Origin: Verrucomicrobiota bacterium
GTDB lineage: Bacteria > Verrucomicrobiota > Verrucomicrobiia > Limisphaerales > UBA1319
Direction: 5' to 3'
Length of the DNA: 39,051 nucleotides
Assembly: GCA_022709905.1 (NCBI GenBank)
Contig: JAKLHY010000070.1
Span: forward strand, 1-39,051
In this document: piece after piece, positions 15,893 through 24,890 of the stretch
Numbering within the stretch: position 1 is the first letter of the stretch
How the letters are laid out: each line of letters opens with the position of its first letter
Notes under the pieces: model-generated
Database searches by the model: none
What the model was told of the DNA's origin: nothing
What the model saw: the letters and a program-made list of their open reading frames with translations, nothing else
Program-made: the position numbers and the translations under genes

Positions 15893-18251
15893 ATCGAGAT
15901 TCCGTCTCGTAGACACGAGCCTCGAGCGGAGCCAGCTCGGGTCTCAGCTCAAGAATCTTTCCATCGGAAAATGCCATGGACACGATCTCCTTTCCGTCGA
16001 TGGAACGAAACCGGGCATTTTGAGAAAGACCCCATTTTGAGGCGTCGATGAGAATGGCCGGGCTCAGAGGCACGTCAGCGATGCTGGCGATCGCAATGGC
16101 CACCTTGCCATCGCCAGCGCGCCAGCCTGACGCAAGCACCCAGGGTACGGTCATGGTGAATTCCTTCAAAGAATCGCGCTGACCGGCATAGATCGAGAGA
16201 CGAGACATCGGGATTTCCGCGTGGGAAGATTTGATGGCCGGAGGAGGGAGCATGAGGCCGTCCTGCAAATACCTCAGGGCGTGTTTCCGAAGCCCGGCGA
16301 GGCGAATAACGTATCCGATTTCCTCGGGACGATCCCGGAGTTGTGAGGTTCGGAAATTGGCCAACGTGGGTTGCTGTCCCCAGACAAACGACCTTGCCTG
16401 TTCGAGGTAAAACTGGCGTGAAAAACGGCGATCGAGCAGTTTCATCGGTTCCTGGGGGGCGAATTCGGCGGGCCATAGATCGTCATAGGGCGGCATGGTC
16501 AGCGAGGAATAGTTACCGTAAAAAAATCCATAACCATGGTAGACTGCCTGGAAGAAGGGCATGGGCTCCCAGCCGTCGGGTGCAGCGTAACGTTCTCGGC
16601 TGACATCGAGAGCCAGCATGAGATCGAGGTAAGGGAGCCAGTTCTCGGCGCAACCTTCACCCGCCAATGCAACATGACCACGAGCGGCGCACTGTTGCCG
16701 CAGGTCGTCTGCCAGGCTTTTGAATCCCTGCATCCAATAGGTGCCTCCGCCAGGGGGGTGGCCATGTTGCGGATCGAAACAGGCCAGGCTGCTGCACGCC
16801 TGGTCCATGTAAATGCCGTCGACTCCCAGCCTGTTGAACGCCTCCGCTGCCAGGCCGGCGTATTTCTGGCGCCAGAAGCGGGTCCCGATGCACATGGTGG
16901 CGCAGGGAAGCCTGGTGAAAGTGTTATACACCTCGGGTTTGATCTGTCCGTCCTCGGACTTGACGGCAAAATCGGCGGCGTGTTCGTTGGTCCAGCTTGC
17001 CGTGGTCATCCCCCAGAGTCGCTGGTTCATGTAGACCAAAGCCTGCACTTTATGTTCATGGGCCCGGTTGAGCGCGGCCATAAACGAGGCATCCCCTTCC
17101 CTGGGCGGCAGGTATTCGGGAAAGCCGGTGTCGTAAGCGCATCCGTGCCACCAGTGCCAGAACACGCTGACCGGCAGGCCGGTTTCTTGTTGCATGGCAA
17201 TGGCAGGATCGATCACGTCCGACGAGCGCCCGCGATTCCAGATCCATAGACCGGTTTCGGCAATCCAGGGCGGCACCCGCTTCTGTTTCCAGCGGCTCGC
17301 CAGGGCCCAAACCTGGTTGGTCGCCCATGAACGATAGCGAACGGCCGCGTCAAACCAGTCTCCCTGAAATGTTCCCAAAACCGTGGCATACGGCAACGTA
17401 TAGCGCGGCGCCGCCGTGGTTTGGCGATCGGGCAGATGGACGATTTCCAGGTTGAGATCGGATTTTTTGTCTGCTCCGGGCAATCCTCCGGCTGGCGGCG
17501 CTGTGGGTAACTCGATCTTCGAGGTTCTTGAACCCTGGCTGAAGGCCGAAAACAATTTGCGGTAGCCAGCCGTGTCTTCACAGGCAACATACAGTCCAGG
17601 GCCGGCCTCCGAGTAAAAGGCCAGGTATTGCATGGAACAATGACCGGGGTAATCGTATTCGCGGCGCACGCCCTTGGAAGAATCCGCCGCGAAAATTTGG
17701 CGGGGGTTTTTGGCGAGCAAACCCGCCCAAAATGGCATTGCGAGACGCTCATGATCCAACCTGTTCAAATGGAAAATCCGCGGGAAACGGATGCGCTGGA
17801 TAGCGCGCTCTGGCGGTGCGTTGACCATCAGGCGCCAACGGCTCAGGGCTTGGCTCGGATCCAATCGCACGATGACTTCCACGCTCAGATGAGGCGCGTC
17901 GGGCCATTGGAACCGATCCCAAGTTAATCGGAATCCCGGTTCAGAACCCCCGAGCTTTTCCACCCGGAAATCCCGCGCCTTCGCCGGATCAAGCACAATA
18001 GGCGGCACCCCGGAAAACTCGATTTCCCAAAGACCGCCCTCCGCCGCGGCTTCCAGGAAGTTCTGCCGGGAAGCCGAATCCACCAGCGCCACCATCCGGC
18101 CGTTGACCTCATCCACGCCGACTTCGATCCATCCGTTTCTAACGCGGGCGATGCCAGCAAATCCCTCCATCGGATTCAGGATAATGGAAAGCCAGAACAG
18201 AGTTCCGAGGCACCCCACATGACAAAAATTTCCGAAAGCCGATTTATGCAT
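15891..18251 (-). CDS. Secreted TIM-barrel glycosidase-like protein, DUF6259-like (786 aa)
   Basis: Start at 18251 gives a signal peptide (hydrophobic core around CLGTLFWLSIILNP). The first ~280 residues look like the beta-sandwich that precedes GH36/GH31-like barrels. The barrel begins near VPPWIAETGLWIWNRG and carries PVSVFWHWWHG, KVQALVYMNQRLWG, GVDGIYMDQACSS (Asp near 483, at the place of a catalytic nucleophile) and HVALAGEGCAENW (Glu near 530). A C-terminal beta domain follows. I recall this layout from DUF6259 proteins of Verrucomicrobiota; alpha-galactosidase or N-acetylgalactosaminidase activity is possible but unproven. It starts 26 bases after the sialidase stop codon on the same strand, so the two are almost certainly one operon and may act in turn on one sialylated glycan. 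Confidence 0.75.
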   Translation of the reverse strand: MHKSAFGNFCHVGCLGTLFWLSIILNPMEGFAGIARVRNGWIEVGVDEVNGRMVALVDSASRQNFLEAAAEGGLWEIEFSGVPPIVLDPAKARDFRVEKLGGSEPGFRLTWDRFQWPDAPHLSVEVIVRLDPSQALSRWRLMVNAPPERAIQRIRFPRIFHLNRLDHERLAMPFWAGLLAKNPRQIFAADSSKGVRREYDYPGHCSMQYLAFYSEAGPGLYVACEDTAGYRKLFSAFSQGSRTSKIELPTAPPAGGLPGADKKSDLNLEIVHLPDRQTTAAPRYTLPYATVLGTFQGDWFDAAVRYRSWATNQVWALASRWKQKRVPPWIAETGLWIWNRGRSSDVIDPAIAMQQETGLPVSVFWHWWHGCAYDTGFPEYLPPREGDASFMAALNRAHEHKVQALVYMNQRLWGMTTASWTNEHAADFAVKSEDGQIKPEVYNTFTRLPCATMCIGTRFWRQKYAGLAAEAFNRLGVDGIYMDQACSSLACFDPQHGHPPGGGTYWMQGFKSLADDLRQQCAARGHVALAGEGCAENWLPYLDLMLALDVSRERYAAPDGWEPMPFFQAVYHGYGFFYGNYSSLTMPPYDDLWPAEFAPQEPMKLLDRRFSRQFYLEQARSFVWGQQPTLANFRTSQLRDRPEEIGYVIRLAGLRKHALRYLQDGLMLPPPAIKSSHAEIPMSRLSIYAGQRDSLKEFTMTVPWVLASGWRAGDGKVAIAIASIADVPLSPAILIDASKWGLSQNARFRSIDGKEIVSMAFSDGKILELRPELAPLEARVYETESR

Positions 18252-18277
18252 CGTGCAATGAATTCAATGATGGCTGA

Positions 18278-19915
18278 TCACCGTCGCGTCTGGGTAAGCC
18301 AATCCAAGTGGAACCGGACAAAGGTCAGGGTCTCGTAGGGACCGGAGTCGCCGGTCTCATAGAGGAGACCGACGGTGCCATCAGCGAGAAGGGTCAAGTC
18401 GGAATACGCGGCAGGCCGGGTGTCAATCCGCCGTGATATCGTCCAAGTCTGGCCTTCGTCTTCGGACATGCGGACCGTCATGTCGGCGCGGGAAGAACTG
18501 GAACCGGGATTGGCAAAGAGAAGCCGGTTGCGAGCGGCTCCATCGAGGATGGAGCTGTAACGGATGAAACTGGCTTGGCAAACGGGATCGGGAACCGCAT
18601 GCACAAGCGGGGACCAGATGCCATCGCTGAGAGTGCTGCCACGGGTGTAGGTCGACCAGACGCGTTTGCCGTTCCCTCCGCTGGGCGCGCGCGAGGAGAC
18701 CATGATCTGACCGGAGTTTAGTTCGACCATCTGATTCTCATTCAGCTGCGGAGGGATTTGGGGGTTGACATCAGGGCTGGCCAGCCAGGTGGCGCCGTGA
18801 TTCGTGCTGAAAATGAAGAAGGCCCGGGCGTTCACTCCGCCGGGATCGGTGTGTTGCGAAGGAAAGAGCAAGGTGCCATCCCGGAGCTGAATCCCATGAC
18901 CCGGGCCCTGGAAACAGACACCCCAGTTCGTGTTGGCTTTGGCCTGCGCGGTAATGTTGATGGGAGGCGACCAGGAGCGCCCGTCATCCTGACTGCGGGT
19001 CAGAACGTATTGGCCGGTCTGGTTGGTGCTGAGGCCGGCCCCGGATCCCCCATAGCCGTGGTTTCCATACGACCATAACGCCGCCACCCAAATTGTTCCG
19101 GTCTGACGGTCGACCAGCACGGCAGGATCGCCCACTCCGTTGCCGCTCGAACCAGAAACATTCTTGTCATAGTCCAGGATAGTCTTTGTTTCCGTGGCCC
19201 ATTGCCAGGTGCTTCCAAGGTTGGTGCTTCTCATGCATCCGACATCAATGTTGGCGGGCAGATCATTGGCGCTGTCCCATCGCAGATCGAACACAGCAAT
19301 CAACGTTCCTCGAGGAGTGGTCACCAGCCCAGGAATGCGATAGGTATGCACGCCGTCATCACCCGACTTGCGCAAAATGCTGCTGAACAGGGCTTTGCCA
19401 ATGGTCAAATACTCGGGTGGAGCCCCGGCATCGGGTGTTCGGATCTCCAGGTTCAACCCGGCGCTCAAGAGCGTGCCATCGAGGATGTGTCCCCATTTCG
19501 CCCCGGGACGGGGTTCGACGGCAATCCAGACGTGATTCACGCCGGCACTCAGCTCTTGGCTGCCAGAGACCGATAAGGCGCCCGAATATGAACGGGTGAC
19601 CGCACCGAAGAGGGTCACCGTCCGGAACTCGGCCACACTTCCCGTGAAGTAAACCTGGAGGGAGGCTATATCTTCAAGATCGGTCGTTCCCTCGAGAGTG
19701 AACGTCAGGTTGGTTAGCAAACCGGGGCCGGTCAGTTGGACATCAATCAGCGGATGAACACCCAAAGCGGGTACGACCCGGCTGGTCTGGACGGCCGTGC
19801 AGCTTGCCGGGGGTGACGAGGCCGAGATTACGACGCCATGGGCCGGAAAAACCAGCAGGAGCACCAGTGGAAGAAAGGGATTCAACACCGTTTGACATGG
19901 GAATGGAGAGACCAT
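18278..19915 (-). CDS. Secreted exo-alpha-sialidase, GH33 (545 aa)
   Basis: The enzyme should remove terminal sialic (nonulosonic) acids from glycans outside the cytoplasm. A signal peptide (LPLVLLLVFPAHG) is followed by a BNR_assoc_N-type domain (about 45-160, TFTLEGTTDLEDIASLQVYF) and a six-bladed propeller. Visible active-site features: Arg193 in YRIPGLV, an Asp in RWDSANDLPANIDVG, Arg409 in SSRAPSGGN, Arg476 in SSSSRADMTVRMS, Tyr504 in AYSDLTLLADG and Glu520 in VGLLYETG, giving the arginine triad and the Tyr/Glu nucleophile pair. Four Asp boxes are present: STNLGSTW (230), SQDDGRSW (308), STNHGATW (370), SEDEGQTW (484). It is the first gene of a two-gene operon. The natural substrate may be a bacterial or fungal nonulosonate rather than animal sialic acid. 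Confidence 0.93.
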   Translation of the reverse strand: MVSPFPCQTVLNPFLPLVLLLVFPAHGVVISASSPPASCTAVQTSRVVPALGVHPLIDVQLTGPGLLTNLTFTLEGTTDLEDIASLQVYFTGSVAEFRTVTLFGAVTRSYSGALSVSGSQELSAGVNHVWIAVEPRPGAKWGHILDGTLLSAGLNLEIRTPDAGAPPEYLTIGKALFSSILRKSGDDGVHTYRIPGLVTTPRGTLIAVFDLRWDSANDLPANIDVGCMRSTNLGSTWQWATETKTILDYDKNVSGSSGNGVGDPAVLVDRQTGTIWVAALWSYGNHGYGGSGAGLSTNQTGQYVLTRSQDDGRSWSPPINITAQAKANTNWGVCFQGPGHGIQLRDGTLLFPSQHTDPGGVNARAFFIFSTNHGATWLASPDVNPQIPPQLNENQMVELNSGQIMVSSRAPSGGNGKRVWSTYTRGSTLSDGIWSPLVHAVPDPVCQASFIRYSSILDGAARNRLLFANPGSSSSRADMTVRMSEDEGQTWTISRRIDTRPAAYSDLTLLADGTVGLLYETGDSGPYETLTFVRFHLDWLTQTRR

Positions 19916-19950
19916 AATCGGTGACTGGACTGCTTCAGTTTATGCTTTGA

Positions 19951-19978
19951 AATATAATCGAGTCCGGATCATCTCCAA
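19951..19978 (-). promoter_or_regulatory. Weak promoter candidate for the sialidase operon
   Basis: On the minus strand TATATT (19951-19956, 5 of 6 for a -10 box) lies 16 bases after TTGGAG (19973-19978, 3 of 6 for a -35 box), about 35 bases before the ATG at 19915. The -35 match is poor, so this is tentative. Confidence 0.3.
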
Positions 19979-20010
19979 GGCAAAACGTCTGGATTCATCG
20001 GGATCCGTCT

Positions 20011-20540
20011 TCACATATTTTTGAGGGCGGTGGCCGCCAGCGATTCGCCCGTCACAAACTGCGGCATCAGCCGGTAATGTCGTCTCCGCGGGATCCCCCG
20101 CCGCACCATGTCCAAAACCAACCTGGAAACCCTGTGGCTCACTTCTCTCGGGCTCACGGCATACCGGGCCACACTGGGCAAGACATGATCGAGAAACGAC
20201 TCGTTATCTCGAGCGATCAGAGCAACATCCTGAGGCACGCGCACGCCTCGGCGATTGAGGTGTCCCAACACCGTCAAGACATGCTTGGGATGGGAAATCA
20301 GCAATGCCGTGAAACGCGGCGTCCGGCGCAGGTGCGTGTCCAATTGGTGACAAATCCCCTTCAGAGTTCCGTTGTGATGGATCACCCAAGCATCCGCGCC
20401 AGACACCTGGGCATCGCCCACCGCTTCGAGAAAGCCGACCTCGCTTTCTTTGTCGCCGGCCAATTCTGATTTGGGATTCAGGAACGCCATACGCCGATGT
20501 CCTCGGGCCAATAGCAGGCCGCCTGACTGACAAGCGTCAG
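20011..20540 (-). pseudogene. 5'-truncated LacI/XylR-type regulator, C-terminal half only
   Basis: The minus-strand frame shows the second half of a periplasmic-binding-protein-like sensor domain: LLLARGHRRMAFLNPKSELA, GDKESEVGFLEA, RRTPRFTALLISHPKHVL, RRGVRVPQDVALIARDNES, then a C-terminal RLVLDMVRRGIPRRRHYRLM and PQFVTGESLAA. This fits Verrucomicrobial LacI/GntR-type sugar regulators. The frame stays open upstream, but homology stops near 20540, and 20770 onward is the opposite-strand oxidoreductase gene. The DNA-binding helix-turn-helix and about half the sensor domain are absent, so it cannot act as a normal repressor. A start at the internal ATG (20490) is possible but would leave only the C-terminal lobe. 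Confidence 0.75.
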
Positions 20541-20769
20541 CCGTTGGGGAATCGGAATCATTGCGTTTCAAGGTAACGAGGATCAGGGCGTCCGTCCAGA
20601 CTGTGTGGTCACTCTCTGAATTTGTGGACGATCCTTGAGTGGTTTCAGCCGATTTCATCCGGAAGAAAACCTTGTGGCATCTTTTCCTCGGCAAAGGCAT
20701 AATGGCGGCTTCAATCCAGCGAAAAATGATCGCGAGACATTTTTGAGGCGATGTAACTGATCCAACTCT

Positions 20770-21900
20770 ATGAGCGCATCCAACCAAATCAACGTTGCTG
20801 TGGTCGGCCTCGGTTTTGGGGCCGAGTTCATTCCCCTCTGGCAAAAACATCCGGAGACAAATTGTGTCGCCCTCTGCCAGCGCACACCGGAAAAGCTCAG
20901 GGCGGTCGCGGATTATTTCGGGATCGCGAAACAATACACGGATTTCCGGAAGTTGCTCCAGGATCCGGAGATCCAGGTTGTACACATTAACACGCCCATC
21001 CCCGACCATGCCTGGATGTCTCTGGAAGCGCTCAAGGCCGGCAAGCACGTCGCCTGCACGGTCCCCATGGCCACCAGCGTAACCGATTGCCGCAAAATTG
21101 TCGATCTCGTCAAAAAGACAGGCTTGCATTACATGATGATGGAGACCGTCGTTTACTCGCGTGAATTTCTGTTCATCAAAGACCTCTACGAAAAGGGCGA
21201 GCTGGGCAAGATCCAGTTTCTTCAAGCGAGCCACCAGCAGGACATGGACGGCTGGCCCAGTTACTGGCCCGGTTTGCCTCCAATGTGGTATGCCACCCAT
21301 TGCGTCGGCCCCGTGGCCGGACTACTTCGGTTGGATGCCGAATACGTCAGTTGCTTTGGATCCGGCACCATCCGTCCGGAGTTGATTGCCCACTACAACT
21401 CGCCCTTTGCGGTTGAAACCACGCACATCAAGTTCCAGAAGTCGGATCTCAGCGCCCGGATCTACCGTTCTTTATTTGATGTCGCGCGGCAATATCGCGA
21501 GAGCTTTGATGTCTATGGCACGAAAAAAACGGTGGAATGGCCCCTGGTGGAACACGAACCGCTGATCCTCCACACCGCAAAGCTTCCCGAGCCGAAGATT
21601 CCCAAGCGGGTCCAGTGCCCTGACTACGCCAGACTCCTGCCCAAGAGTATTGCGCGGTATACCACCCAGGGGGTTTACGATGCCCGGAAGAAGACGCACC
21701 TGAGCTTTACACAGGGCAGCGGCCATGGCGGCAGTCATCCGCACCTCGTCCACGAGTTTGCCACCGCCCTGGCAAAGGGCCGTGATCCATTCCCCAACGC
21801 CCGCCAGTCGGCCAACTGGACCTGTGTGGGCCTGTGCGCCCATCAGTCGGCCCTCAAGGGCGGAGCCATCGTCCGTCTGCCATCCTTCACACTGGATTAA
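20770..21900 (+). CDS. Gfo/Idh/MocA-family oxidoreductase lacking the EKP lysine (376 aa)
   Basis: A cytoplasmic NAD(P)-dependent sugar oxidoreductase fold with no signal peptide. The Rossmann motif is VVGLGFGAEF (Gly13, Gly15, Gly17), and INTPIPDHAWMSLEALKAGK leads to the active-site loop. Where most members have C-E-K-P, this protein reads C-T-V-P (96-99), so the usual catalytic lysine is Val98. The distal helix histidine is probably His177 in WYATHCVGP. A MMMETVVYSREF segment follows the loop. I believe a whole subfamily carries TVPMA, so this is likely natural rather than damage, but the chemistry then cannot be the standard lysine-assisted dehydrogenation. A fragment of a sugar-type regulator lies divergently upstream. 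Confidence 0.85.
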   Translation: MSASNQINVAVVGLGFGAEFIPLWQKHPETNCVALCQRTPEKLRAVADYFGIAKQYTDFRKLLQDPEIQVVHINTPIPDHAWMSLEALKAGKHVACTVPMATSVTDCRKIVDLVKKTGLHYMMMETVVYSREFLFIKDLYEKGELGKIQFLQASHQQDMDGWPSYWPGLPPMWYATHCVGPVAGLLRLDAEYVSCFGSGTIRPELIAHYNSPFAVETTHIKFQKSDLSARIYRSLFDVARQYRESFDVYGTKKTVEWPLVEHEPLILHTAKLPEPKIPKRVQCPDYARLLPKSIARYTTQGVYDARKKTHLSFTQGSGHGGSHPHLVHEFATALAKGRDPFPNARQSANWTCVGLCAHQSALKGGAIVRLPSFTLD

Positions 21901-22144
21901 TTGAGGGTCGGATCGGCGGTCCATGCGATCGATCGTCGAGAAATCTCCGATGCACGATTGCGGAGTGGGGATTTCGGATTGCGGATTGAATCGCATGCGA
22001 TTCAGGCGCCTTGTATGATTGGGGTCGTTGAAGGATTGGGGTCGTCCCTTAAATTAATAGTTAACGAAGATGCCTCATCGCGTCCGCCACAACCAGTCCC
22101 AAGGGACTTGGTCTTTCGGGTGACGGTCCTTCGTCGTGGGCTTG
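21901..22144. other. Convergent intergenic region with hairpins
   Basis: No gene is visible between the two convergent oxidoreductase genes. It holds a GGATTTCGGATTGCGGATTG run of near-repeats (about 21970-21987), a perfect 18-bp palindrome, and a short hairpin around 22093-22112 (AGTCCC-AA-GGGACT core) without a T run. These are the only candidates for transcription end signals here. Confidence 0.5.
21987..22004. repeat. Perfect 18-bp palindrome
   Basis: TGAATCGCATGCGATTCA is fully self-complementary. It lies about 90 bases after the end of one oxidoreductase gene and 140 bases from the end of the next, between convergent genes. With no loop it is better suited to dimeric protein binding than to termination. 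Confidence 0.6.
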
Positions 22145-23674
22145 TTAGATCTCCCAGCCGGGGCGGTTCGAGCGGGCCTTCAGGATATTGGCCTCTTTTG
22201 AATTGGTGAACTCCATTTTCTCCGAGTTCCACTTCAGTTTCTTGTTGACTCGGAGCGCGATGGTGCCGAGCAGGATGGTTTCCGCAAAGGGATAGGCGTT
22301 TTCGAAGCTTGCATCGGCAGGAGGGCCGCCGTGGCAAGCGCGGATGAATTGATCGAGTTCCTCGATCGGGCGCGGCAGAGTTTTGGGCGGTTCCTTGAAA
22401 TCGCGCATGCGCGCCTTCGGGATCAACCGCGGATTATCGCCATTGAACCCGCCCAGGATCTTGCCATGGTCGCCCACAAACAGGAGGCCTTCTTCGGGCA
22501 TGTCCTCCCCATCCTCCTCGAGTTCCTCGGGCAAGGGCGGACGCAAGCCACCGTCGTACCAGTGGAGGGTCACGGGCGGCTGATCGCCTCGGGCCGGAAA
22601 CTGCCAATGAATGACCGAGGCCCGCGGATAGCTCAACAGATTCACCTGTTTGCGCCAGCCGAAGCCTTCAATCTTCCAGTATTGGCTTCGTCCGGCCTCG
22701 ACGGACAACGGGGAACCGAGTTGAAGGATCTCGAAGATCTGATGGAAACTGTAATGCCCCATATCGCCCAAGGCCCCCGTGCCAAAATCATACCAGCCCC
22801 GGAAGACGGCGTGCGTGTAAGCCGGATGATAAGGCCGCTCTGTCGCGGGGCCCAGCCACAGATCCCAGTCTAAGCCGTCCGGCACGGGTGGCGTGCCGGC
22901 AGGACGTTCGGCCATGCCTTGGGGCCAAAACGGGCGCGATGACCAATTGTGAACTTCCCGAACCGGCCCAATCACGCCGCTGGCGATCCACTCGCGAAGG
23001 GAGGGCGAGGACGTCATGTCTGCGGCGCAGAACAACTGGGCGGTCAATCCGGTTTCTCGCGCGACATCCCGGGCCCTGCGAACCTCGTGGAGAACGTTTG
23101 AGATTGGTTTGTGCGTGATCACGTGCTTCCCCTGACGCATCGCCCGAACGGCAATCACGCCGTGCAAATGCTCGGGGGTCATGATATAGACGGCGTCCAG
23201 GTCTTTTTCCTGCGCGAGCAGCTCGCGGAAATCCCGGTAGGCCCGGCAAGAAGCGGCCTGGGCCGAGGGCTTTTGTTTCGCGTAGGAGCGATTCACGATT
23301 TCCTGTCCGACCTCGCGTCCACACAAGCCCCCCCGCGCGTCCCTGGCCCAGGCCGGATCTCCGAGGAACTTGCGGACTTTGTCGTTGAGCTCATGGCGAC
23401 TCCATTCGGGGTAATCGTCGCTCTTTCGGTTTGGGTCGCACACCGCAACGATGTTGAGTTCCGGTTTTTCAAGGGCTGGCATCAATTGGCGCAAACCCTG
23501 GGTTCCGCACCCAATGTACGCGACGTTGATTTTCTGGCTGGGCGGCACATGCGGGGCGCCCCCGAGGACATTCCGCGGAACGATCGTGACTGCGGCGGTC
23601 GCGGCCCCTGCGCTGGCCAGAAACTGGCGGCGGGACAAAACCTGTTGATGTCTGAGCGAGGATTTCGTTTTCAT
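22145..23674 (-). CDS. Tat-exported Gfo/Idh/MocA-family oxidoreductase (509 aa)
   Basis: A twin-arginine signal (SRRQFLASAGAA, Arg15-Arg16) sends the folded, cofactor-loaded enzyme out of the cytoplasm. The Rossmann motif is NVAYIGCGTQGLRQL and the active-site loop is HVITHKPISN, with the lysine in place of E-K-P's lysine, unlike the neighbouring gene. YDFGTGALGDMGHYSFHQIF is the substrate-side helix with the catalytic Asp/His pair. At 509 residues it belongs to the long exported class common in Verrucomicrobiota and Planctomycetota. Its substrate is probably a sugar or polyol derivative but cannot be named. It converges on the 20770-21900 gene. Confidence 0.9.
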   Translation of the reverse strand: MKTKSSLRHQQVLSRRQFLASAGAATAAVTIVPRNVLGGAPHVPPSQKINVAYIGCGTQGLRQLMPALEKPELNIVAVCDPNRKSDDYPEWSRHELNDKVRKFLGDPAWARDARGGLCGREVGQEIVNRSYAKQKPSAQAASCRAYRDFRELLAQEKDLDAVYIMTPEHLHGVIAVRAMRQGKHVITHKPISNVLHEVRRARDVARETGLTAQLFCAADMTSSPSLREWIASGVIGPVREVHNWSSRPFWPQGMAERPAGTPPVPDGLDWDLWLGPATERPYHPAYTHAVFRGWYDFGTGALGDMGHYSFHQIFEILQLGSPLSVEAGRSQYWKIEGFGWRKQVNLLSYPRASVIHWQFPARGDQPPVTLHWYDGGLRPPLPEELEEDGEDMPEEGLLFVGDHGKILGGFNGDNPRLIPKARMRDFKEPPKTLPRPIEELDQFIRACHGGPPADASFENAYPFAETILLGTIALRVNKKLKWNSEKMEFTNSKEANILKARSNRPGWEI

Positions 23675-23843
23675 GGGAGGATCAGTTTTTTCGCCTTTGC
23701 ACCCTGTGCAAAAGTGCGACGCGAGACAGTACTATTCATGTTTGTTAACGGGGTTCAAGGCTCCCGATACCATAAACCGCCGACGGATCCTCCTGCAATC
23801 TCCCAGTGCACACCCGTTGAAAGATTGCCGGCACCGCAAGCCG

Positions 23844-24713
23844 TCATGGATCCTGCAAAATCGGAGCGTCAAGGCTCAATCCGCGCGTGTCCTGGTAACC
23901 GTCGCGAACCAGTTCACCCAGATCGAACCCCAGGTTCCGCTTCTTGGACACCGCCGTAGCTCTCCGCGTCAGATCCTCGCAGGGAAGCGTTCCCTCTCGC
24001 GGAACAGCGAGGAAAATGATATTGCCCCGGTTCGGAACATTAAACAAATAGAGCTGTGTGAAAACGGTCTGGTAGGTCGCCAGCATGGAATCATATTGGG
24101 GATTGGAAAACCGGCTCCAGACATTCGCCAATAGGATTCCCCTCCGGCTGAGCGCTCGGCGGACGGCCGAAAGGAACTCACGGGTGGTCAGCGAAGGCGG
24201 GATGAAATCGTCCCCGTATGCATCGAGAAAAATCAGATCGTATCGATGAGGCGTTTCCTCGATGAACTTTCGTCCATCAGCTGCGAAGGCACGGAGGCGG
24301 TGGTCTTCTCGAAAGCCGAAAAACCGTTTGGCCACATCAATGACAGCGGGATCGATCTCCACGCAATCGATCCGTGCCTTCGGGTAGCGTTGATGGAGAA
24401 AACCGGGAATGCTTGCCCCCCCCAATCCCACCACCAGAATTCGGCGGGGGTTTTCCACACAGGCCAATCCGACCATCATCGACCGGCTGTAGGGAAGCAC
24501 GAGGGCGCTTGAATCCCCCGGACGCCGGACACTTTGCTGAGCTCCATTCTCCGAGAACAGGAGATACCTTAGGCCCTCCGCATCCTCTTCCACAATGATC
24601 TGGTTGAAGAAGGAGTTTGTTCGATAAAGAATCTGATGACCGAGAGTCGTCAGAACCGACAGGCCGTAGAACAGTCCCGATAAGCCGCTTAAAATGGATG
24701 GATGGCATCGCAT
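23844..24713 (-). CDS. Spermidine-synthase-like SAM-fold protein (289 aa)
   Basis: A Rossmann-type aminopropyltransferase/methyltransferase fold. Visible motifs: a beta-hairpin start (FFNQIIVEEDAEGLRYLLFS), motif I ILVVGLGGASIPGF (92-105), the ribose-binding acid in IDCVEIDPAVIDVAKRFF (Glu119), FAADGRKFI, and DLIFLDAYGDDFIPPSLTT, where Asp164 matches the catalytic position of SpeE. The N-terminus has one weakly hydrophobic stretch rather than the membrane region of fused transporter forms. No SpeD or arginine-decarboxylase gene is nearby, so polyamine synthesis is not assured. It lies upstream of the exported oxidoreductase on the same strand, with about 170 bases between them. Confidence 0.8.
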   Translation of the reverse strand: MRCHPSILSGLSGLFYGLSVLTTLGHQILYRTNSFFNQIIVEEDAEGLRYLLFSENGAQQSVRRPGDSSALVLPYSRSMMVGLACVENPRRILVVGLGGASIPGFLHQRYPKARIDCVEIDPAVIDVAKRFFGFREDHRLRAFAADGRKFIEETPHRYDLIFLDAYGDDFIPPSLTTREFLSAVRRALSRRGILLANVWSRFSNPQYDSMLATYQTVFTQLYLFNVPNRGNIIFLAVPREGTLPCEDLTRRATAVSKKRNLGFDLGELVRDGYQDTRGLSLDAPILQDP

Positions 24714-24834
24714 AGGGTTGTGGTTGGATCGTAGCGGTTTAAGCCGTTCCCGACAGCAGAAAATGCTTCGGTTGCGTGGTGGAGTGAAAAGCCGTAAGTC
24801 GATGTCGCAGGTCAGAACATCCTGCCGGGCGCAT

Positions 24835-24866
24835 TAAAAAAGCCACGATGCAAGAGCGTCGTGGCT
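24835..24866 (-). terminator. Terminator of the Spy/CpxP-like gene
   Basis: AGCCACGA (24841-24848) and TCGTGGCT (24859-24866) form an 8-bp stem that extends by two pairs past one mismatch. On the minus strand it is followed by a T6 run. It starts about 25 bases after the stop codon at 24891. Confidence 0.8.
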
Positions 24867-24890
24867 CGTAAACGGCCTGCGCGGAGAGGA

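Noticed and set aside
20541..21300. Upstream extension of the regulator fragment's frame to 21300
   Set aside because: Most of it overlaps the opposite-strand oxidoreductase and none of it resembles a helix-turn-helix or sensor domain.
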